In this document: in pieces, positions 56,470-64,000 of the stretch | Position numbering within the stretch: position 1 is the first letter of the stretch | Layout: the number at the start of each line of letters is the position of its first letter | Source: Exophiala sp. HKRS030 | Lineage: Eukaryota > Ascomycota > Eurotiomycetes > Chaetothyriales > Herpotrichiellaceae | NCBI GenBank assembly: GCA_023897205.1 | Contig: JAHWDD010000006.1 | Span: 2,480,001-2,544,000, forward strand | Length of the DNA: 64,000 nt | Direction: 5' to 3' | The notes under the pieces: model-generated | Database searches by the model: none | Told to the model about the DNA's origin: nothing | Seen by the model: the letters and a program-made list of their open reading frames with translations, nothing else | Translations under genes and position numbers: made by a program

Positions 56470-57216
56470 TTATATCTTGGCCTTGGGTGCTGTTCCGACC
56501 CTCTTCCGGTGGACGTAGCTAATGGCTTTGAACTTGTCTAAAGCTTCCCCCACAGCTCGGATCTCAACAAACCGTAAATGCCCATAGAGGCTCGGGAGCG
56601 ATCGACTTTGCAAATTCGATGGCGCGCTCTCTCATTATCTCCGGTTCGACGACTTCGTCTACAATTCCATCCTTGAGAGCTTCAGCCCCAGTCCACTTGT
56701 GAGCCTCTAGTAACATCTTCCGGGCGACCTGTGGAGCAAGCTTTAACCGTGGCAAAGAGCCGATGCCATCGAAATGGAGACCCAGATTGACTGGTGGCAT
56801 ACTGATGAAACCACGCTTACTGTTCATGATTCGATAGTCACAAGACAAGCTGAAGGGACATGCTCCCCGAATGTATGCCCTGTGATCAAGGCAATGGTCG
56901 GATACGGGTAGTCGACCAGTGTGGCCAAGAGGGGATAGAAGCCATCGGCGTTGGCGTAGATGTTGGAGTCCGACTCGTCGAGCTCCAAGCCAGTGCACCA
57001 GAATTTGTCGGAAAAGCTTGAAATGATGACGGCACCGGGGCTGTCGGGCTTGATGAGATTCAGCTCGATATGTCTCAAGGCGGCGATGATGGTTTGAGCA
57101 AATGCTACATTGAGCCGGTTTTCGGGCGCTTTGTTGAGCACGATGATGTGCACGCCAGGAGCGGAGGCTGGAGACTCAATCTGCAGATCTTTGAACTTTG
57201 GGCTGACGGTAGTCAT
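56470..57216 (-). CDS. enoyl-CoA hydratase/isomerase, three frame breaks
   Basis: Crotonase-fold enzyme for hydration or double-bond isomerisation in beta-oxidation. It begins MTTVSPKFKDLQIESPASAP with APENRLNVAF and the oxyanion-hole region IALITGHTFGGACPFSLSCD. The frame is lost at 56865-56868 (C run in the oxyanion loop), near 56594-56596, and at 56547-56551 (C run). Adding one base at each gives a chain continuing MGIYGLLRSELWGEALDKFK to a stop at 56470, about 249 aa, a normal length. The restored end AKI is a weak PTS1-like tail. Isomerase-type (ECI) resemblance is suggested by YGLLRSELWGEALDKF, but the exact activity is uncertain. Two CCTCGG sites lie upstream at 57412 and 57543. Confidence 0.8.
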
Positions 57217-58599
57217 GGCGAAGTCTTTTTCAAATTCAAACTCTGCTCAAGTAGATTGGAGCAGGTCTAACCCTATTCCTCAACAAGGTAAAACGTAGGT
57301 AGATTTGCTAGAGACGTGATGTGCTGGCCACCACAACAGTTTGTATAGATGGTACATATACTTTTGGTCAATGTATGCGTGAAGTTGGAGCCACAGAAAG
57401 CTAGATCATGACCTCGGGCAAGAGAGTGTGGCAATCAGGGTCATGTCAACCGGAGGATAAGGCAGCCTTGCGCACCTCGTCGTCAAGGTCGTCCCAAAGT
57501 GGTGTTGAGAAAGAGGGAGGTGCGGGGGAGCCTATCATTTTACCTCGGCGATTTCGGTAGAGGATTAACATTACTCCTGCCGCCCTCCTGCCGCCCGTGG
57601 CCGCTGATACTAAGGCCAGAATGACAGATCGGCTCTTGGCAACCTCACGTAGTATCTATATATGGAGTAGTGCGGCTACTAGAGACCCACTAACCACTGG
57701 AAGTTCGCGACTTTGTGAGTTAGTCACTGTTAGTGCAATCCACAACGGAGTTAACCCATTTCTGCCACACCCAGAAATGGCCAAAGTCTCTTGCCGTTCC
57801 GAACCCCCTAGCAAACTCTGATTCGGCCATGCAGAACCTCACCACAGCTACTCCATACACAACCCGAAAACTTGCGGTACGCAGACTCACCGTCACTCGC
57901 CCCCTCTTCAGCATCATCTCGTCCCTTCGAGATTGAAAGTTACGATCAAGAAAAACGCACTTGTCTAAATGGTCCACATCAATCTTGCGGATGATGTCGT
58001 CCCAAATTAAAAACGCAAAGCTTGCAATTCTCTCACGCAACACTATCAGCTTAAACTCCACGCTCATGCACGCCAGGCGCCTATAGATGTTGTCACAATC
58101 CTCCTGCGTGAAATCAAAACCCAGCTGTCATCATAGCGCCGGTGCTCCGCTCGTCCATTTTTGACATAGACTGGAAAATTCTTCCGTCGAACATGCTCTC
58201 AACTCATCCTCAAACCACTGTAGTGGCACACTCTCCTGTTCTTGCCGTCATCTCCTAACTCTCCACGACTTTTCTTGACCCACCATCTCCAGAGATCGAT
58301 GCAAACCCAATGCAGGTTTGATCTCTCACCCTAATGCGAACCAGCTCTTCCGTCGGGATTGCTTGCTGCATCCCAACAAACGACTTCCCGGATACCGTAC
58401 TAGGCACGTCGGCCATAGTGGGGGTATGATTGTTGATTTGTGTACGGTTTGGGATATGGATATGCGGCTGGATATGCTTCCGTGGCATATGACGACGTGC
58501 TCACGGGAGTGTAACCAGGAGAATGACCTGATGTTTGTCTAGCCAGGTCTCCTTGGCCAAGTCCCGTCAGTATCGCAGCGCTTTATGGGAAGAGTTGGC
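57217..58599. promoter_or_regulatory. upstream region of hydratase gene and intergenic
   Basis: Contains CCTCGG at 57412-57417 and 57543-57548, about 200 and 330 bases upstream of the hydratase start. The rest has only short open frames and no recognised domain. Confidence 0.45.
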
Positions 58600-59070
58600 T
58601 TAGCCACGAAACTGACCATGGTCATAGCCGCCCGAACTCTGGCTACCATACTGGTTCCCCATGTATGAGCTGGCGCTCACAGAACCTGCTCCTGGCATTG
58701 AGTTGCCAATCGGTCCGCCACGGTTCTCCCAATTGTTCTTCATGTTGACCGAAGGCCGTCGCCCACGCATCTCTTCGATCAGGCTCTCCAACGATTGTGC
58801 CTCGCGCCGGGCCTTTTCGATGCTTGCCGAAAATTTGTTCCCCTCGCGACTCCATCGATCAATGTTGGCCTTCTCCTTTTGCAACCTCCTTTCCTTGACG
58901 CCAATCTCTTGGCACAGTTTGCAGTCATCATCCACTTTCGTAACGCTTTCATGATCAACAAGCTTCGCGCCGCACACTTCGCCTATGCGATGTTGTCGAG
59001 GACATCGAAGTTTCATGTTGCCCCATCTCCAGTCTCCACAACGAAAATCCGTCCTCGCATAGTAGCACAT
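58600..59070 (-). CDS. small Cys-rich protein with coiled-coil segment, function unknown
   Basis: Open frame of 156 aa from ATG 59070 (MCYYARTDFRCGDWRWGNMK). Cys pairs suggest a small metal-binding N-domain: CYY...RC, then KLRCPRQHRIGEVCG and DDDCKLCQEIG. They are followed by a Lys/Arg/Glu-rich helical stretch (VKERRLQKEKANIDRW, KARREAQSLESLIEEMRG). The tail is Gly/Ser/Asn/Gln-rich (SMPGAGSVSASSYMGNQYGS) and probably disordered. I have the impression of a recurrent fungal family of unnamed small proteins, but cannot name it. An upstream 5' exon is possible. Confidence 0.65.
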   Translation of the reverse strand: MCYYARTDFRCGDWRWGNMKLRCPRQHRIGEVCGAKLVDHESVTKVDDDCKLCQEIGVKERRLQKEKANIDRWSREGNKFSASIEKARREAQSLESLIEEMRGRRPSVNMKNNWENRGGPIGNSMPGAGSVSASSYMGNQYGSQSSGGYDHGQFRG

Positions 59071-62000
59071 CTCAACCACTCAGACTTGTCCACCGCAGAA
59101 ATGACGCCACGGATGGACCCTGGCCGTCCGGTCTTCTGGTCAGTTCTTTGACTAATTGCTCTCTGTCTGGGCGGCCGTCAACTAAGGTTCTTGGCCTCTT
59201 CTCACTCCCGTGAGCAGGTAAAACATACCAAAAGTTAGAGAGTGCTCAATCTCAAACCCTTGAGGAGATGTCTCTTCCTGAGGTTCAACGCCTGGTACTT
59301 TGGCCGGCTTTTTATCGTTCCCGGGTCAAAATGCTCAAAGGCCCTCTTCAATGACTCGGCGCTTGCATGGAGGCTCTTCCTGAAACCTGATCATCAGTGA
59401 GCGTTGGAGTGAGATCATTGGAAAGATACACAGCCTCCAAACCTACTCTTGACTGCCTTTTTGAATATTGAACTTTAGTGATCAGCCATGGCGAGATGAA
59501 TAACCGAGTACTAGCGGTGTCATCACCAAGCCCGACACAGCCTGTAACGTGTTCAGTCAATGAACCAATCGAAATCTCACAGGAAATATACACGTCGTCA
59601 AATTCTTCTCGCCTACTCAGAAGCAATCGCTCGAGCTCTCCGCTATGCATAATATGGTCTCTAATTCATCTCTCAGGTAGGTGGCAAACTGGAATGAAGG
59701 ACCTCTAACTATCTTCGGCGAACCACTAATTGCCATCAACTTGCCTCCAAACACGCGATCACCTGCGTCTGCATGTTATCCAGCCAGGGCATTTTCTACT
59801 GGCCGATAAACCATTTCTTTCAAAGTTTGCTCCGTCATTCGAGGGAATCACGAACCATTTGCAACGTGCCGATTTTTGAGTCGTTGAAAGAGACCCGCAA
59901 GAACGAAAAGTTTGAAGCATTGACAGATCTGAATACAACGAGGAAGACCGTGCGAGCAGTTACTTAGCGCATGGGACCTGCATCACTGATATGCACCACA
60001 CCTCACACCTAAGTCTGGCCTGGCCACAGAAGCCGACACTGCCCGGGATATTGTCCCTTGATGACCGGAAATCTACCCATTCCTACTCCACCAAGCATTT
60101 CTGTCTCAAACAGGTGTGACCTGTTTCCACACTTGCATGGCCTTGTTGGTCGCATAAGAGCCTCAAATAAATACATACACACGTGAGACTAAGGAAGTCA
60201 TCCAAAACATGACAGCATAGTCTAATGTACTGCTACAATACTCGGTCACAAATGCGATCGGCCAAATGTTTGAATCATCAGAGCAGGGAAACGGCAGACC
60301 TGATGGACAGCAGGCCTTTGCCTCGCTGGCAGGTCTTTAGCGACATGGTCGACAATGAATCATGCATTGAGCACGCGATGATTGTCTGGTTGCCACGGCC
60401 AAGTCTAGCATGTAAATGCTCAAATGCTAGACGTGGCTGACTTGTATTTGGCGAGACTGTCCACGATCCTTCCAGAGTCCAGCTCACAAGGTTCTGTCTG
60501 CTACACAAACCATGAGCATGGCCCTTTCAGCGTCCCTGCCTAGCTGCACGAAGCATGGATGCCACCTCAACCAGTGGCGGCCCCCATGTCTTAGGCCGGT
60601 GCCACCACGGGTACTCACCAACACATCACTGTCGAACAACATCTTCCCTTCCAACGATCCCTTGCTCGTGGTTGCATCCCTGGCGTCATGGAATCTCCAC
60701 CTTGAGAGGTTCTCAAGTGCAGCAGATGTACGAGTTGTGAGCTGTAGCCTTTGCATTGGAGGAACTGGTCCGTCAAACAGAACCTTGTTGCCAACGATTT
60801 GCCGAGACGACACGCATACTCCAGAAGCTTTGACTACCCGTCTGACCGCGGCGTATCCTGACCAGGCATTTGTATGGCTTGAAGCTTGCATTTGAGGTGG
60901 GACTGGTACTAACATGCTACCTGACAGTACTCCGTACTTGTACATTAGTTCAACGTGGTGGGTACGGACCCTCTGCGTTCAACAGTGGGTCTTTCATCAT
61001 CTCACAAGTCCTTCCATCCCGTCCGCATCGGCTACCATGCAAAGTACGACACGACTCTCCGGTAAGGAAGTCTGCTACACATGTGATGCAGCTTTGATCT
61101 TCTCCTTCACCACCATGCGATGAACACAACCAAGAGACGATAACAGCTTTTACGGCCTCATATAGCATCTCGAGGCACACAGCCTTGCGAAGCAAACCAC
61201 TTTCGGTGCCCTCGTTAGAGGGCATCTCTGCCATCTGGTTGGATTGACATGAGTTCACCCGCCAAGGTCTCGATTTTCTGATGCACGGGTCCCAAGTAGT
61301 GCTCGGTTACGACAGGTCCAGAAGATTCCACCAACGATATGTCATGGTGTGCATAATCCGTTCAGTATTCGCCTCACTTCTGATCCGTCTCACAAGGGTC
61401 ATGGAAAGCGTCGACCGGCTTGCAGATTGCTGGCGTCGGACTTCTTTTTTCTTCCAGGTGAGCATTTTCTTACAGATTGGGCTAAGGCTACGTGTTCAAG
61501 AAGCTGGTTGAACGCCATAATTCGATAAATCATGCCAAATCTAACCCCGCCTGCCACATCATAGCTCCAAGATTCCGAAGCGAAGACTATCGGGCCGGCC
61601 CTCTACCGCTTAGGTCAGTTATCTCGCCTGCTGGCCTTAGATGTCAAGGGGTATTCCCAGCACTTTCAATGTCCTTTGTGACGAGCCCCAATCCTCGGGT
61701 TTGGCGGCTCTTCGGTATAGCGATGATCTGTCCAATCGACTGAACACGTATTTTCCTTGAAGAGTAAAGGATCACAATGCCGAGCACGGTTTCACGCCCA
61801 TCATAGCCGTCTCGAGAGATGGTGATAACTCCCTGGTAGTGCGGCTTGGACCTGGCAGATTCTTTGACAGATGATTATCCCCTTGTCCTCGGACTGGCGA
61901 GCGGTGAAGGTTGAGTCTTGAGCCAGCATCATCGCTTTCGAAAAGGGATATTCTTCATCTCAAAAGTAGCCTAAAATACATTGCAAGTTGCAATATCCGG

Positions 62001-63487
62001 CAGAGCCACCATCTAGGCCGGCATGCGTTGGCATTTTGGATCTCGGATATCCATATGCCGATACTACGGGAATGTGCCCAAAGCTGATTCCGGCTGGTGG
62101 TGAAAAAATACGCAAGTTACCAACATGTATCTATCAGTTGCTCCGCAGAGCTCGAACATCCTGCCCTGAATACGAATTAGCTGGGCTGCGTAGAGTCCGC
62201 GGCATTTAGGATGACGGGAACGGAATCCAAGCTGCATGACCCGTCGTTTACAGCATCCATGAGCAGGCCTTCAAAGAAAAACGGCTCGTAAATGGATCAA
62301 TACAAACATTACCTGCATCGACCCGGGTGTAGCAGAAGTCCGGTACACACCATACCACCCCTTTATACCACAACAACAAGGTTTCCTCAACCCCTCCAGT
62401 GAGTAAAACGAAGCGTTTCTAGATCTGACCTTCCCAAAGACGGTCTAATTCTCATCCTCGGCCCCCAAAGCGGTCCACGATGTTACGCACTCCATCTATC
62501 TCATCCGAACGCTGGAAATCCATCCGCGGCTTCGTTTCACAAGGTACAAAGGTGCAAGGCAGACTCTCATACAACTCAATTCTTCCACGACCCACAAGCT
62601 CCCTAATCCAAAGGCGGAGCTCCTTTGAAATTCTTCCTCCGCAAAAACCAGATAGAATAAAGATATCATTAGAAAATACACGGTCAAACTAAGTAGTGAT
62701 TCACAAAGCCGTGAACGGGAAAAGACCTTGCCAACGACAAGGCCGCCCTGTGTCAGCCTGATCCCGCATGATGATGACATATGGGAACGGCAAACCGTGC
62801 GACTTCTTGCTGGAGCAAGTAAGTACCTACCTAACTACCAAGGTACTGAGGACCGTGAATTCAAAGAATTCCACATCCACCCTCACCTCACTGTCATTGC
62901 CATTGTCAATGTCAATGTTAATGTCCATCCCAACATTGACTTAGAGGGTCAACTTGGGAACATCAACTACTCTTCTAAACAGTAAATTTCCCTTAAACGT
63001 CCCTGAAAATATTTAATATTCTTTTTTCAGATGTTGTCCCGTTCTCCGTGACCCAAAGTTGTTACAGTAGCCATTTGTCTAAATAGAATCTAAATCTCGC
63101 CGTAAGTAGCCCTACTATTTGAATCTCTCTGGCCCAAGTCTTACACTGTCAGGTGCGAACCGGCGCAGTAAGCTGTGTCCCAGACTCTATTTCAAACTCG
63201 AGAGAGTGTATGAGAGGTGCATGTGTGTGGACTGGAAATATGAGGTTCTTCCGGGGTTTTTCCTGCCTGCTTGTCCTGTGTGGAAACCATTCTCTTTGTG
63301 TGAGATGTGAGGGTATTAGAGAGGTCGGCTTGGTCGTAGTCTGAAGAAGTCATCTCGATATATTGTCTTTCGCCCGTGATGCATTCCGGCCTCTTCATAT
63401 CTCCATATACCTTCTCCCCTCCTCCTTGCGCCCATCCATCCATTCATCACCGTGTGTCTTTTCCTCCTCCTTTTCTATGCTCATCAT
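59071..63487. other. 4.4 kb gene-poor region
   Basis: Only short open frames; none gives a recognisable domain. A TACTCCGTA motif lies at 60928 and a short GTCAATGT-type repeat near 62900-62920. Parts of 61.2-62.3 kb on the minus strand look vaguely coding but are full of stops, so degraded genes are possible. Confidence 0.4.
60928..60936 (-). repeat. TACTCCGTA intergenic 9-mer
   Basis: Exact copy of the dispersed motif in the gene-poor right part. Confidence 0.7.
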
Positions 63488-64000
63488 CTACCTTCTCGCC
63501 AAAGTCTTATGCAGGACATGTTCCTTCATAGCCAATGCGACGAGGAATGCCAACACGGCCAGCCCCAAGCCAGCCAGGAATGCACCCCTCAAGGCGTCCA
63601 TGTAGATCCGCAAGACCAGTGCCTTGTCCCAGCCAGCAGGGAGATGCTTGACCGTGTCCAAACTGTCCCTGATCTTGCGTATAACGTCGTCACTTCCGGG
63701 CGTGTTCCCATAATGGTCTTTCAGTCCGGAGGTGAGGATGTTCTGAAAGACTGCGCTGGCGACGGTGATGCCGATGGTGGAGCCCGTGCTACGGAACGCG
63801 TAGCTGGCTGCGGTGATGACGGCTTGGTGGTCGTGGTCGACGGCGCTGATCATGGCGACCAGTGTAATCGTCAGCATTGATCCGTATGCTGTCCCCAGTG
63901 GTGTTGGGTAGAGGTAGGTCTGCCAGGCGGGCGAGTCGAGTTGCAATGTCGAGATCAGCGCTGCGCCGAGGATCATGATGCCCATTGTCACCACGGATTG
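63488..64000 (-). CDS. MFS multidrug-type transporter, C-terminal part (5' end outside window)
   Basis: The frame is open to the right edge, so the N-terminal part is missing. Visible are the last four or so membrane segments: VTMGIMILGAALISTL, GTAYGSMLTITLVAMISA, the conserved SYAFRSTGSTIGITVASAVF (the pattern of 14-helix drug:H+ antiporters) and AFLAGLGLAVLAFLVALAM near the end. Between them is a periplasm-side loop with SDDVIRKIRDSLDTVKHLPA. The C-terminus is short and basic (EHVLHKTLARR). Substrate unknown. Confidence 0.88.
   Translation of the reverse strand, partial: QSVVTMGIMILGAALISTLQLDSPAWQTYLYPTPLGTAYGSMLTITLVAMISAVDHDHQAVITAASYAFRSTGSTIGITVASAVFQNILTSGLKDHYGNTPGSDDVIRKIRDSLDTVKHLPAGWDKALVLRIYMDALRGAFLAGLGLAVLAFLVALAMKEHVLHKTLARR

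Noticed and set aside
61200..62300. Degraded oxidoreductase gene on the minus strand
   Set aside because: Only scattered short peptides look familiar and stops occur in every frame; too weak to call.

Overview
The window is nuclear DNA of a filamentous ascomycete. Most genes are split by short GT...AG introns of about 50-120 bases, and the genes include Zn2Cys6 regulators, a fungal B12D-type complex I protein, a Ser/Thr-rich secreted protein and peroxisomal beta-oxidation enzymes. The gene content and the aromatic-catabolism cluster fit the Eurotiomycetes, perhaps a black yeast of the Chaetothyriales. That placement is inference from style and content, not from a search.

Layout. 0-10.2 kb: an aromatic-catabolism cluster holding an MFS transporter (cut by the window edge), homogentisate 1,2-dioxygenase, a Zn2Cys6 regulator, a CYP504-like P450 and a divergently transcribed flavin monooxygenase. 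10.5-31.5 kb: mostly housekeeping genes. These are an RRM protein, a B12D-type complex I subunit and COX12 sharing one promoter, a Nudix hydrolase, arginyltransferase ATE1, mitochondrial GrpE, mitochondrial Phe-tRNA synthetase, dicarboxylate carrier and calcipressin, followed by a short Zn2Cys6 protein and a secreted TAP-type hydrolase. 31.6-39.1 kb: an accessory region with a decayed AT-rich block, a Cys-rich element-like fragment, a 100-N gap, and a gene whose spliced product joins two APSES/KilA-N-like domains to a C-terminal homeodomain. 39.9-49.5 kb: a MOSC protein, a 2-oxoglutarate/Fe(II) oxygenase, a carboxymuconolactone-decarboxylase-like protein, a small Pro/Ala-rich protein and a LAMTOR1-like lysosomal anchor. 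49.5-57.2 kb: a large Ser/Thr-rich secreted protein, then a fatty-acid cluster (acyl-CoA ligase, acyl-CoA oxidase, enoyl-CoA hydratase/isomerase). 57.2-64 kb: gene-poor, with one Cys-rich small protein and the C-terminus of a second MFS transporter at the right edge.

How the genes work together. The left cluster reads as a route from hydroxyphenylacetate-type substrates through homogentisate to maleylacetoacetate, with its own transporter and regulator. The fatty-acid trio covers activation, first oxidation and hydration/isomerisation; the oxidase ends in SKL, the ligase in TKL, and CCTCGG sites lie in the promoters. Four neighbouring genes (46.5-57.2 kb) are interrupted by single missing bases. 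Five of the six losses fall in G/C runs of 4-5 and the sixth is most simply placed at a run of three, which looks more like a consensus error than true gene decay. The strongest candidate for something undescribed is the APSES-APSES-homeodomain gene at 37.2-38.9 kb, whose homeodomain is only visible after splicing three short introns.
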